From IMG/VR virus record IMGVR_UViG_3300042861_000443, positions 1-35,308 of that record: a stretch of DNA of 35,308 nt; one strand, given 5' to 3'. The notes beneath the pieces are model-generated. The model was not told the origin of the DNA. It worked only from the letters and a program-made list of their open reading frames with translations, and ran no database searches. Both the position numbers and the translations under genes were made by a program. The DNA comes from a virus. Shown here in pieces: positions 7,989 through 15,581 of the stretch (position 1 is its first letter; every line of letters begins with the position of its first letter).

Positions 7989-9217
7989 AACTTTGAACAA
8001 AATGTATTACAAGCGTATCTAAAGGTATCTAAGGCATCGGATTGTTGGGCAGGGTCGTTTCTATCTGCCTTTTTAATTGAGCCATCAGGCAATACCGTAA
8101 CATTCTCAAAGTCGAATTGCAATGGCTTGGTGTTATCTTTATCCAATAGAACATTACCTCTACTCAATAGGCTATTTACTAAAACTCTGTTATCTGCTAA
8201 TCTTGGATTAACTACCGGCACCATCATTTGATTATTTGATAGATTTAGTTTAGCTCGAATTATCTTGTAGTAATTCATATTGTCTTGAACCATTGCAGAA
8301 GTTGATGAACCACTTGCATCGCCTGTAATCAAATAAAGTGTGTTTCCGTACTTAGTTTTAATCACATCGCAAAGTTCGTAAATATCTGAATTAGCAAGTT
8401 TAATCGTTTCGATTACTCTTATCGTGTCAAAGGATGGGATTTGTAATACTGAGCAGGAAATTGGATTTTTGTTAAAGTCAAATGATAGTATTATCTCTAA
8501 GTTTTTTAATATTTCTACTTTCTGCAAATGTTTATTAGGCTCAAAAGCATAGGCCCAAAGCATAGTATCTAAGGTAACATCCTCAGCCAGGTACTCACAA
8601 TTAAAATACATCGGATCAAGTGTTGCCTTTGCTGAATCTATCTCTTGAGCATCCATAAATGGGTTATCGTAAGTTGTAAACTTCCACCCCTGCCATTCAT
8701 GGTTATACTTTTCGTCTGTTGACCTTTTAAACAACTCTTTGAAATATGTCTTACCAAATTGAGGAGTAGATAAAAACCAACAATCACCAATGTAATCTGT
8801 TAGGGTTGCTCGGATTGTTCCGTTCCAAGCTGTTTTAAGTTTCTTAGCTTTTTCGCACTCGTCAATAACTACTCTTTTATATTTTCTTCCTCTACCTGAG
8901 TCGGGTTCGTCTAATGACCACATATCAATAACACCTCCCGTTATCAATCTAATTTGTTTTAACTGTTCATTCTTTTGCTTGATGGCATCGCCAAGTATCT
9001 TTACAATGTCAATCCAAAAGTCGTTTAAGTCTTTGTATGTAGGGCAAAAATAAGCAACTGGGAATCCATCCAATGCAGGTTCAATAATTAGTTCTTTGGC
9101 TATGGATGTCTTTCCAAATCTTCGGCCACATTTCAAAACATTGAATCGCCTTTTTGTTTGCATTATCAACTCTTGGTTGATATGCCTTTTTTGAAGTTTT
9201 ACGATTATCTCACTCAC
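7973..9217 (-). CDS. terL: Large terminase subunit (packaging ATPase/nuclease, about 414 aa)
   Basis: This is the motor that cuts and packages phage DNA at the portal. A Walker A-type motif CGRRFGKTS lies about 30 residues from the start and a Walker B motif RVVIDECEKA at about 116-125. The C-terminal half has RNase H-like nuclease acidic motifs, in ILSFDFNKNP and LITGDASGSS, and a distal acidic stretch near DALDTFRYA. The length is typical of terminases without extra domains. I chose the GTG at 9217. A TTG at 9223 would add two residues, and the first in-frame ATG (9163) would cut into the conserved VKLQKRH lead-in. It overlaps the small terminase gene by a few bases. Confidence 0.9.
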   Translation of the reverse strand: MSEIIVKLQKRHINQELIMQTKRRFNVLKCGRRFGKTSIAKELIIEPALDGFPVAYFCPTYKDLNDFWIDIVKILGDAIKQKNEQLKQIRLITGGVIDMWSLDEPDSGRGRKYKRVVIDECEKAKKLKTAWNGTIRATLTDYIGDCWFLSTPQFGKTYFKELFKRSTDEKYNHEWQGWKFTTYDNPFMDAQEIDSAKATLDPMYFNCEYLAEDVTLDTMLWAYAFEPNKHLQKVEILKNLEIILSFDFNKNPISCSVLQIPSFDTIRVIETIKLANSDIYELCDVIKTKYGNTLYLITGDASGSSTSAMVQDNMNYYKIIRAKLNLSNNQMMVPVVNPRLADNRVLVNSLLSRGNVLLDKDNTKPLQFDFENVTVLPDGSIKKADRNDPAQQSDALDTFRYACNTFCSKFLIRD

Positions 9218-9458
9218 GAACAACTTTTATAAGTAAATCACTTTTACTTTCAATGTCTGCTTTAATATCTGTTGGAATTAGCTTGGCAGCAATCTTATAA
9301 AATTCAGTTGTGTTGTTTCTTCCCCAAATTAATAGATTTGCTTTTGGGTCTGCTTGTAGCTTTTCAAAAACATCAAAAACTACTTCTTTAACTGATTTAG
9401 TTATTTTGTTTTTTGCTCCTTTCGGTTTTCCCGAATTGCCTTTCTCAAATTTTGCCAT
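9210..9458 (-). CDS. terS: Small terminase subunit-like DNA-binding protein (82 aa)
   Basis: A short basic protein directly upstream of the large terminase and overlapping it. The N-terminus KGNSGKPKGAKNKIT matches the GNPGRPKGxKNK-type lead seen in many phage small terminases and DUF5681 proteins. The rest is predicted helical (VKEVVFDVFEKLQ, NTTEFYKIAAKLIP). At 82 aa it is small for a terminase subunit, but the gene order supports the call. It is preceded by a 123-nt intergenic region with a promoter-like sequence and two direct repeats. Confidence 0.7.
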   Translation of the reverse strand: MAKFEKGNSGKPKGAKNKITKSVKEVVFDVFEKLQADPKANLLIWGRNNTTEFYKIAAKLIPTDIKADIESKSDLLIKVVRE

Positions 9459-9495
9459 TCGTATTTAATCGTATTTATCGGCTATTGCCATACTG

Positions 9496-9523
9496 CAAAT
9501 ATACAAATTATTTAATTGTCAAA
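9496..9523 (-). promoter_or_regulatory. Candidate promoter for the terminase operon
   Basis: A perfect TATATTTG box (TAnnTTTG) lies at 9496-9503, 37 nt before the small terminase ATG. A TTTG lies at 9520-9523 with a 16-nt spacer, shorter than usual, so the assignment is tentative. This region separates the replication genes from the packaging genes. Confidence 0.35.
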
Positions 9524-9531
9524 GATTATTG

Positions 9532-9580
9532 TTTGTTTTGTCAGTTTATAACCTTACTTTTTTTATTTGTTTGTCAGTTT
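9532..9580. repeat. Pair of direct repeats TTTGT(T)TTGTCAGTTT
   Basis: Two near-identical repeats at 9532-9547 and 9566-9580 differ by one T and are spaced 33-34 bp apart, about three helical turns. They lie between the stop of the DnaB gene and the terminase promoter candidate. An operator or protein-binding site is possible. Confidence 0.45.
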
Positions 9581-9581
9581 G

Positions 9582-11024
9582 TTAAAAAGCATCGTTGCCT
9601 AAATTGTTAAATGAATTGTTTACTGGCAATGGATTGCTTTTTGTTTCAATCGGTTGTTTGTAAGCATCTTCAAGGTCGTAAAACTTAGTGTAAGTTCCAT
9701 TCCATCCAATAGGCAATTTACAAGTGCTGCCATTGCGGTGCTTTTCAATCATTATTAATGCCTTGCCTTCTGTTGAATTGCCTTCTGAATCGTGAAAAAT
9801 ATTATAATACTCAGGTCTATAAAGAAAAATAACCATGTCGGCATCTTGCTCAATATTTCCTGAATCTCTTAAGTCTGAAAGTTGAGGTATCTTTTCGGCC
9901 CTTGTTTCTACGGTCCTACTTAACTGACTTAATACTATTATTGGAATGTCTAACTCTTTGGCAATCTGTTTTAAATTAGAAGTAATATATCCTATTTCAT
10001 CATTTTTATTTCCTTTAAAATCTCGGCCTTCACTCATTAATTGGAGGTAGTCAATAATAATTAACTCAATCCCTAAATCTCGTTTCATCTTTCGAGCCTT
10101 TTGTCTAAAGTTAAATATTTTTAGGCTCCCATTGTCATCAATGTATATTGGTGCCTTTTGTATTTTTTTTATTAAATCCAATGTTTGGTCCCTCTCATAG
10201 TCTTTTAATCCATTGCGAAGGTAGTTTGCAAGAGGGATGTTTACTTCTGCTGCGGTTATTCTTGCCACTAATTGATTGGAGGCCATTTCTAAACTAAATA
10301 TTGCGGTGGGCTTGTTTAATACTGCAGCATTTCTTGCAAGGGATAGGGCCAAACTTGTTTTACCCATTCCGGGCCTTGCGGCTAAAATTATTAAATCTGA
10401 CTTTTGCCATCCTCCTGTTTGCAAATCTATGTTTTGGAATCCTGTACTTATTCCACTTATGGAACCAGTTATTTTGCTAATTTGTGCGGTCCTTACCATC
10501 ATTTCATTAAATGAATCCTCAAATGTTGCTGCCTTTTCAACTACAATAAGTTTGGCAGCTTTATTGACTTCTTGCTCAAATTCATCTATAACTTCAAATA
10601 CATCTGTTTCATCTGAATAAGATTTCTGCAATAAGTTACTTGAAACGTTTATCAAGTTTCTTTTTAAGGCAACCTCAAAAACTGCTTGTATCTTTTCTCT
10701 AAGTATTTGGTCCGTAACGTGTCCTATCTTTTCGGTAAGTTGGACCAAGTAATAAGCACCTCCAATAATATCTAATTTACCAATCTGTTTTAGTTTTTGG
10801 CTTACTGATATTAAGTCAATGTTTATATTGTTGTTTTTTAATTCGATTATTGCCTTAGCAATTTTTTTAGATTGGTCCTTGTAAAATATATCGGGTGAAA
10901 ATATATCAAGACTTAAATCTAATGTTTGGGGTTGGACCAATATGGCACCAATAACAAATTCTTCTGCTTCGATATTTTGTGGAGGCAATTTGCCTAATTC
11001 TAAATCTGTATTTTGTTTTTTCAT
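9582..11024 (-). CDS. dnaB: Replicative DNA helicase, DnaB family (480 aa)
   Basis: A hexameric 5'-3' helicase that unwinds the phage fork. The N-terminal DnaB domain begins LPPQNIEAEEFVIGAIL and a RecA-like ATPase domain follows. The Walker A motif is RPGMGKTS at 217-224. Later motifs include IFSLEM, the Walker B-like IELIIIDYLQLM, LSQLSRTVE and the arginine-finger region DLRDSGNIEQDADMVIFLYR. Length and motif order are those of full-length DnaB, with no intein. The gene immediately upstream encodes a winged-helix protein that may load it (4-nt overlap). It is the last gene of the leftward early cluster. Confidence 0.95.
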   Translation of the reverse strand: MKKQNTDLELGKLPPQNIEAEEFVIGAILVQPQTLDLSLDIFSPDIFYKDQSKKIAKAIIELKNNNINIDLISVSQKLKQIGKLDIIGGAYYLVQLTEKIGHVTDQILREKIQAVFEVALKRNLINVSSNLLQKSYSDETDVFEVIDEFEQEVNKAAKLIVVEKAATFEDSFNEMMVRTAQISKITGSISGISTGFQNIDLQTGGWQKSDLIILAARPGMGKTSLALSLARNAAVLNKPTAIFSLEMASNQLVARITAAEVNIPLANYLRNGLKDYERDQTLDLIKKIQKAPIYIDDNGSLKIFNFRQKARKMKRDLGIELIIIDYLQLMSEGRDFKGNKNDEIGYITSNLKQIAKELDIPIIVLSQLSRTVETRAEKIPQLSDLRDSGNIEQDADMVIFLYRPEYYNIFHDSEGNSTEGKALIMIEKHRNGSTCKLPIGWNGTYTKFYDLEDAYKQPIETKSNPLPVNNSFNNLGNDAF

Positions 11025-11683
11025 TTTTTTGTAGTTGCAAAACTTAGTGAGGTTGTTTTTACTTCTGCAGGTTTATTTTGGGCACCAGCAAACTTTAATT
11101 CATTTGCGGACCAAGTTTCTAATCTTCTTTCTAAATTCCAAGTTTGTTCAAGTTCTTGTTTAAATTTAGTTCCTGACTTGTTTTCTTCGGTCCAATACTT
11201 GTAAAAGTTATTTAGTAGGTCCTTACCATATTTATTTAAAAAAGGTTGGAGGGAGGAATAAAATTTTAATTTTCGCTCTTGTATATTGTTTATTGGTTTA
11301 TTAGTTTCATTGTTTAATAGTTTATTTAAGTTCCCTTTCTGTTCTTTGTTCTGTTCCTCTTCTGTTCTTAGTTTTGTTCCTGTTTTATTCTTAGTTTTAT
11401 TCTCTAAATTAAGAATAAAAACTTTAGGTTTTTTTGAGTTTTTTATCCCCTTAGTATATTCAATTAACTTTTCATTATGGAGTGTTTCCATACAAGCATA
11501 AAAAGTATTTTTTGAAATACTTGCAGTTTGACAAACATATTCAAAATGGCACACAAAAGGATTTAACCAGTTAAGATTATTGCAGTAATTTAATAGAGCA
11601 AAATATGTCGCTATTTCACTTGATGAAAATTGTTTATCCTCAGCAATTTTCCAAAATCCATTAATTTGGGATATGTAATTCAT
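11021..11683 (-). CDS. Winged-helix replication protein, probable helicase loader (220 aa)
   Basis: The N-terminal 90 residues look like a winged helix (SEIATYFALLNYCNNLNWLNPF, then TASISKNTFYACMETLHNEKLIEY). A Lys/Asn/Thr-rich linker follows at about 95-140. The C-terminal part FLNKYGKDLLNNFYKYWTE then FKQELEQTWNLERRLETWS resembles the C-terminal domain that I associate with replication proteins of Bacteroidota phages. Overlap with dnaB suggests coupled translation. By position it could be an initiator or a DnaD/DnaC-like loader. The gene is preceded closely by the HNH endonuclease gene. Confidence 0.7.
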   Translation of the reverse strand: MNYISQINGFWKIAEDKQFSSSEIATYFALLNYCNNLNWLNPFVCHFEYVCQTASISKNTFYACMETLHNEKLIEYTKGIKNSKKPKVFILNLENKTKNKTGTKLRTEEEQNKEQKGNLNKLLNNETNKPINNIQERKLKFYSSLQPFLNKYGKDLLNNFYKYWTEENKSGTKFKQELEQTWNLERRLETWSANELKFAGAQNKPAEVKTTSLSFATTKK

Positions 11684-11685
11684 AA

Positions 11686-12165
11686 TTATTCTATATTATT
11701 TAGTTTTGCAAATTCTCCAAATTGTTTTAATGCAGCTTTATTGTATGCCAATGCAGCATCTTTTTCGCTGTTATATCTTCCTAAACTTTTAGTTCTATTG
11801 TTAAATGTTATTTGAGATTGCCACTTATTTTTTCTTTTTTCCCAATATACCCCTTTATATTTTGATGAAGTATTAGGAATTGAACTTTTGTTTGCTCCAT
11901 TTTCAGAATGTGTTGCAATTCTTAAATTATTTCTTTTGTTATTTAATCCATTACCATCAATATGATCAACCATTTTTTTATCTCCTTTTTCTAATCCCAT
12001 TATAAGTCTATGAACCAAAGACAGCTTCCCATCTATCATGCAATAAGCATAATTATTTAATCTAGTTCTAAGCACTCCAACCTTTTTATTTTGTATTAAA
12101 AAATAATCATTTTCGTCTATAAGTAAACAATAATTATTTTCTTTAATATTTAATATTACTTCCAT
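11686..12165 (-). CDS. Free-standing HNH homing endonuclease with AP2 domain (159 aa)
   Basis: The HNH core runs VHRLIMGLEKGDKKMVDHIDGN then GLNNKRNNLRIATHSENGANK, at about residues 51-93. The C-terminal SSKYKGVYWEKRKNKWQSQI and GRYNSEKDAALAYNKAA form an AP2-type DNA-binding domain. This is a standard phage homing endonuclease layout. It sits between a ParB-like gene and the replication protein, is not inside a recognisable intron, and is preceded by a structured element with a T8 tail. Such genes are mobile and nick near their own insertion site in related phages. It is probably dispensable. Confidence 0.9.
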   Translation of the reverse strand: MEVILNIKENNYCLLIDENDYFLIQNKKVGVLRTRLNNYAYCMIDGKLSLVHRLIMGLEKGDKKMVDHIDGNGLNNKRNNLRIATHSENGANKSSIPNTSSKYKGVYWEKRKNKWQSQITFNNRTKSLGRYNSEKDAALAYNKAALKQFGEFAKLNNIE

Positions 12166-12173
12166 AATTTATT

Positions 12174-12239
12174 AAAAAAAATACCCCCAAGTTGTTGAAA
12201 GTTCCGCCCGATTACTCGGCTTCCAACCCCTTGAGGGTA
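12174..12239 (-). terminator. Nested hairpin with T8 tract (terminator or structured RNA)
   Basis: On the minus strand an outer 10-bp stem (TACCCTCAAG with CTTGGGGGTA, one U-G pair; 12230-12239 with 12182-12191) encloses a 7-bp stem (GTTGGAA with TTTCAAC, one G-U pair) and an inner CCGA-GTAA-TCGG hairpin. Eight Ts follow at 12174-12181. The wobble pairs only work in the minus-strand transcript, which supports an RNA function in that direction. It lies just before the HNH gene. It could end transcription after the ParB-like gene or act as an attenuator. Confidence 0.65.
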
Positions 12240-12246
12240 CGATTGT

Positions 12247-12283
12247 GTTATGTATGAATCATTGGCGGAATCAATGATATAAC
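12247..12283 (-). ncRNA. Bulged hairpin upstream of the T8 terminator
   Basis: ATCATTG and CAATGAT form a perfect 7-bp stem with a 7-nt loop. Outside it, GTTAT and ATAAC pair across a 6-nt one-sided bulge. Together with the nested hairpin that follows 7 nt downstream, this gives a compact multi-stem RNA between 12182 and 12283. I know no RNA family that matches. Confidence 0.4.
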
Positions 12284-12326
12284 TTCTAAATTTTAAGAAC
12301 GGTTTTGCAAGATTACGGATTATTTT

Positions 12327-13052
12327 TTAGTAACGCAAATTAATTTTCTCTCTTCTTCTATAATTAAATATTTCTTCAATTAAAACAATGTATGCAGAAG
12401 TAGTAGGGCAATCCTTTAATGAAGTAGGTTGTTGTTTTAATTTCTGAATAAACTCATTCATATCAAAACTTTTGTTTTTAAACATTCCCAGCATAGCAAA
12501 AACAAATCCTCTTCTTTTCCATCCATTATAATATGGCGATACTAAAGCTATTTTTTCTATGTTTTTTTTGGCTTCTGCAAGGTTTTTTATCTTAAATGTA
12601 CCATTGAAAAATTCTTCATTTTTACCGCCTTTAGATACTCCGCAAAGCAATGTTAATGTTTCGTTGTGTCCAATGTTATAATCTTCTTTAAATGCCTTAT
12701 ATTTAATGTAATCGGCATAACCTAAAGAACAATATCCCTCCAAATAATCATCCATATTCCAAGTCTTAGAATTTTGGTTAAGAATGTGTACTTGAGATAA
12801 TCCGTAACCTTTGCATATTACATAATGCAATGGCAATTTCAATTCTTGGATAACATCAAATCGGTGTTGCCCATCAATAATTTCATACTTTTCATTTACA
12901 ATGATTATCGTAAATAAATAGTTTTCACTCATTGACTTTTTTAGTCTGTTAATGTGGATTAAATTTTTATTTCTGTTGCCATCAATTGACTTAAACAAAA
13001 AGTAATCTGTTGTTGTGTGAACTTGGTTAGGTTGATTTTGATTGTTGTTCAT
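12327..13052 (-). CDS. ParB/Srx-like nuclease-domain protein (241 aa)
   Basis: The N-terminal third contains the ParB-type core IIIVNEKYEIIDGQHRFDVIQELKLP, with the signature IDGQHR at about residues 58-63. The remainder is a helical domain that I do not recognise (YADYIKYKAFKEDYNIGHNETLTLLCG). There is no partner ParA gene, so plasmid-style partitioning is unlikely. In phages such proteins can be CTP-dependent DNA-binding proteins or nucleases acting in replication or host takeover. The gene follows a conserved A-rich leader (AATTACTAACAATTA at 13064-13078). Confidence 0.7.
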   Translation of the reverse strand: MNNNQNQPNQVHTTTDYFLFKSIDGNRNKNLIHINRLKKSMSENYLFTIIIVNEKYEIIDGQHRFDVIQELKLPLHYVICKGYGLSQVHILNQNSKTWNMDDYLEGYCSLGYADYIKYKAFKEDYNIGHNETLTLLCGVSKGGKNEEFFNGTFKIKNLAEAKKNIEKIALVSPYYNGWKRRGFVFAMLGMFKNKSFDMNEFIQKLKQQPTSLKDCPTTSAYIVLIEEIFNYRRREKINLRY

Positions 13053-13082
13053 TTTTTTTGTTTTAATTGTTAGTAATTGTTT

Positions 13083-13364
13083 TTAGTTTATTTGTTTAAC
13101 TTTTCTTTTTGCAAAAAATCCCTTCAACTCAGGATGTTCAGCCTCGTACAACCTCGCATAGTAAGGAGTATAATTGTTGTTTACCTTAAATCCATCCTTT
13201 TTGATTTCATCGTGCTTAGTGAACCTCACAATGTGCAATACTCCATCGGATGAATACTTTTTAAATCCTCTGTTTATTAATTGAGCAATTACTTCTTTGT
13301 AATACTCGTAAACCTTTGGATATTTGGCGTGATAATCAATAAATTTTTGTGGGTAGTTTTCCAT
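13083..13364 (-). CDS. Conserved small phage protein (93 aa)
   Basis: Function unknown. It has a helical N-terminus (YYKEVIAQLINRGFKKYSSDGVLHIVRFTKHDE) followed by NNNYTPYYARLYEAEHPELKGFF. I recall this arrangement from Bacteroidota phage recombination clusters but cannot name a domain. It lies 2 nt after the NinB-like gene, which suggests co-expression with recombination genes. Basic and Tyr-rich, so nucleic acid binding is possible. Confidence 0.6.
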   Translation of the reverse strand: MENYPQKFIDYHAKYPKVYEYYKEVIAQLINRGFKKYSSDGVLHIVRFTKHDEIKKDGFKVNNNYTPYYARLYEAEHPELKGFFAKRKVKQIN

Positions 13365-13366
13365 AA

Positions 13367-13861
13367 TTAATAATTAATTGTTTGTTGTTCTTCGGGATTA
13401 GGTAGTGTTATTCCAAGAAAGTCTTTGGCCCAAGTAATTAGGTTATCTACAAAATCAATAAATTCTGATTTGGTTAAGGTAGCAGTTGATCCAATCTTGT
13501 CATAAGGTTCAACTTTTTCAATGTCGTGAATTTCGCCAGTGCTAACATCAACATAGATTCCATCCTCCAAAGCTAAGATTACTGATTTGCCATTTACAAC
13601 ACTTATAAAGCGTTTTAATTTCAAAAACTTATATTTTACAAGTTCGTGCATTTCATCCTTGCTATGGCCTAATTCTTTGCTTAAAATGTCGATATAAACC
13701 CAATAGAGTTTATTCTGCTGCAAACTTCTTGAACTTCTTTGTTTTTCAATTGTGATAACCACTCTTTTACCCTCCAAGTGTTTTAATTCTTGGAGGATAT
13801 TTTGAGTTGTGTTTTTTTGCAACTTGCCATCTTTAACGGTGCTGAAAAAAGTTGATTTCAT
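13367..13861 (-). CDS. NinB-like recombination protein (164 aa)
   Basis: The central motif RSSRSLQQNKLYWVYIDILSK matches the RSxxQNxxxW core of lambda NinB and similar proteins. A region with ELGHSKDEMHELVKYKFL follows, and the end KSEFIDFVDNLITWAKDFLGITLP then PNPEEQ is typical of this group. NinB proteins (Orf family) bind single-stranded DNA and help recombinases load at SSB-coated DNA. The gene overlaps the Gp157 gene by one base, and lies in a cluster with the ERF annealing protein and DUF3127 protein. Confidence 0.65.
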   Translation of the reverse strand: MKSTFFSTVKDGKLQKNTTQNILQELKHLEGKRVVITIEKQRSSRSLQQNKLYWVYIDILSKELGHSKDEMHELVKYKFLKLKRFISVVNGKSVILALEDGIYVDVSTGEIHDIEKVEPYDKIGSTATLTKSEFIDFVDNLITWAKDFLGITLPNPEEQQTINY

Positions 13862-14358
13862 TACTTTATTTGAATGTTTTGATTTACTTGCAACCTTGCA
13901 CCGATAACTACTTCGCCTTTCTTGATGGCTTCTTTAATGGCTGTTTTATCAATTGTATAAGTTGTTTTTTCCTTTAAGAATTGTGCAGGAATATCAGCCT
14001 CATTATCAATTTCAACTGATTCTGATTTGCGAAAAGATATTTTTAAGGTAGGAGTTTCTAACTTGTTAATCTGATACAATTGCATTGCATTACTTACAGT
14101 TGTTTCTAATCTCTCAATGGTTTTTAGCCTCGCCTTTTTAAGTTCTCCTAATCGCTTAATTTCGGCATCTATAATTGATACATCGCTTTCCATTTGCTTA
14201 ACTACAAATCCATAGCCCCTTGCTTTTTGTTCGAGTTGCTCCTGGTTGATTGTAAGTTGCAATTCAAGTTCGGGAGAACATTCTCCTCCCGATTCGATTA
14301 GTTGATTTGCAAGTTCTAAATACTCTTTTTCGATTTTATAAATATTTAAGTTGCTCAT
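13861..14358 (-). CDS. Siphovirus Gp157 family protein (165 aa)
   Basis: Matches the Gp157 family by its coiled-coil N-terminus (YLELANQLIESGG, LTINQEQLEQKARGYGFVVKQMESDVSIIDAEIKRL), central KKARLKTIERLETTV and C-terminal sheet region (KISFRKSESVEIDNEADIPAQFL, TYTIDKTAIKEAIKKGEVVIGARL). Length is typical. The family usually sits next to single-strand annealing genes and has been linked to phage resistance in streptococci, but its biochemical role is unclear. Here it lies between ERF and NinB-like genes. Confidence 0.85.
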   Translation of the reverse strand: MSNLNIYKIEKEYLELANQLIESGGECSPELELQLTINQEQLEQKARGYGFVVKQMESDVSIIDAEIKRLGELKKARLKTIERLETTVSNAMQLYQINKLETPTLKISFRKSESVEIDNEADIPAQFLKEKTTYTIDKTAIKEAIKKGEVVIGARLQVNQNIQIK

Positions 14359-14359
14359 T

Positions 14360-14893
14360 TTACAAAGTTGTTAAAAGGGTTTCTACTTCTTTTGATAAAC
14401 GATATTTGGCTTTGATTTTATCAATTGTGCCATCACCTTGCAACCATTCCTTTGCCTTTGCAAATTGTTCACTATCTTTATTTAACCATGCCTTTTCAGC
14501 TTGTGCAGGTTGCGGTGTTGGATTACTTGCTTTGTTGCCATCGTCATCTTCTGCTCCAACATTTACCAAAGATTGCAAACCGTATCTTCTTGCATAGGTT
14601 ATCCCTGAGCCTTGCGATTGAGCATCGTTTTGTTTGCTGTAAATGATTTCAGTTAGTGCTTCGATACTTTCTCCACTTTCGTGCAAAAGGATTGTTTTAA
14701 TAAAGTTTTTGCCATCAATAAAGGCAGTTGGCTGAAGTACCACAATACCATTGTCGTTAAGGTGTGGCATACACGCTTCCCGGATAGAGTTAAGGTCAGC
14801 GTAGGTAGAGCGGAAAAATGGATTTTTAGCATCTTTTTTAGCTGTTCCCATTTCTTTTTGAGCCTTTAATAAGGCGGTTGCGATTAGTTTCAT
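14360..14893 (-). CDS. erf: ERF-family single-strand annealing protein (177 aa)
   Basis: A recombinase that anneals complementary single strands. Family hallmarks are AKKDAKNPFFRSTYADLNSI, LNDNGIVVLQP, LLHESGESIEA, then GSGITYARRYGLQSLVNVGAEDDDGN. A flexible Pro/Gln linker leads to a helical C-terminal tail. I chose the ATG at 14893, 14 nt after the upstream stop. A TTG at 14923 would add ten residues and overlap that gene. It works with the adjacent NinB-like and DUF3127 proteins in recombination-dependent replication or repair. Confidence 0.9.
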   Translation of the reverse strand: MKLIATALLKAQKEMGTAKKDAKNPFFRSTYADLNSIREACMPHLNDNGIVVLQPTAFIDGKNFIKTILLHESGESIEALTEIIYSKQNDAQSQGSGITYARRYGLQSLVNVGAEDDDGNKASNPTPQPAQAEKAWLNKDSEQFAKAKEWLQGDGTIDKIKAKYRLSKEVETLLTTL

Positions 14894-14907
14894 AGTTGTT
14901 TTCGTTG

Positions 14908-15159
14908 TTAGTTGATTTTCCAAATTTCAATAGTGTTGTAATACTTTTCTTTGTGTTCACGACCTCTAATGTTGATGTGGGCAGTTACTTCTTCACCTGC
15001 TGATTTGCTATTAAACAAATCAATAGTTTTGTTAGATACTTGGCAGCTTATCTTTTGAGGATATTCGCCAGATGTTTCGATTACAATTTCTCTTTTTGAG
15101 AATTTATCGGAGATATACTCTATATCTCCGATTTTTACAATTGTTCCTTTTAATTCCAT
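14908..15159 (-). CDS. DUF3127 protein, probable SSB-like OB fold (83 aa)
   Basis: The sequence MELKGTIVKIGDIEYISDKF, then KREIVIETSGEYPQKISCQV and VTAHINIRGREHKEKYYNTIEIW, fits DUF3127. The family is common in Bacteroidota and is thought to have an OB-like fold. Its place right before ERF, and the absence of any other SSB candidate in the window, suggests that it serves as the phage single-strand DNA-binding protein. That role is inference. Confidence 0.8.
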   Translation of the reverse strand: MELKGTIVKIGDIEYISDKFSKREIVIETSGEYPQKISCQVSNKTIDLFNSKSAGEEVTAHINIRGREHKEKYYNTIEIWKIN

Positions 15160-15176
15160 TTTGTTTTTTTTTGTGA

Positions 15177-15527
15177 TTATTTACGTGTGTTGTAATATAC
15201 TTCGTGTTCTTCAATGACTTCAAATACTTGCTGCAACTTGTCGTATAGTTGCTCAATCCTTGCATTCTCAAGTAAATTAATAGTCATGTATGAATGTCTA
15301 TCTTCCTCGATTGGTTCACCATCAAATTGAGTAAGTCTGTCAATCCTATCAATGTACTCAAATGTTAATATGCCATCTTTTACCCAAAAATCTACATGCT
15401 GATTGTCGGGAAAATGAAAGCCGTTCATAACTCGTGCCTGTCTGAACATTGCTACCTGAGCAATTGTTACCAATGGCAAATAAGGGTCGATTGTTGTTTG
15501 TGTTTGTGTTTTTTCTAATGTGTTCAT
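15177..15527 (-). CDS. Hypothetical early protein (116 aa)
   Basis: Not recognised. A soluble acidic protein with a Thr/Gln-rich N-terminus, a central FHFPDNQHVDFWVKDGILTFEY segment and a helical C-terminus (INLLENARIEQLYDKLQQVFEVIEEHEVYY). Probably in one operon with DUF3127 and ERF downstream and the 77-aa gene upstream, from the promoter at 15848-15878. Confidence 0.6.
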   Translation of the reverse strand: MNTLEKTQTQTTIDPYLPLVTIAQVAMFRQARVMNGFHFPDNQHVDFWVKDGILTFEYIDRIDRLTQFDGEPIEEDRHSYMTINLLENARIEQLYDKLQQVFEVIEEHEVYYNTRK

Positions 15528-15581
15528 AGTTGTTGTTTTTGATTGTTAATGCAGTTGGTTGGATGCTGCTCCCCTTTTTAT

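Noticed and set aside
12165-12327. Group I intron around the HNH endonuclease
   Set aside because: The flanking genes are complete on both sides and no intron core pairings were seen, so the endonuclease appears free-standing.
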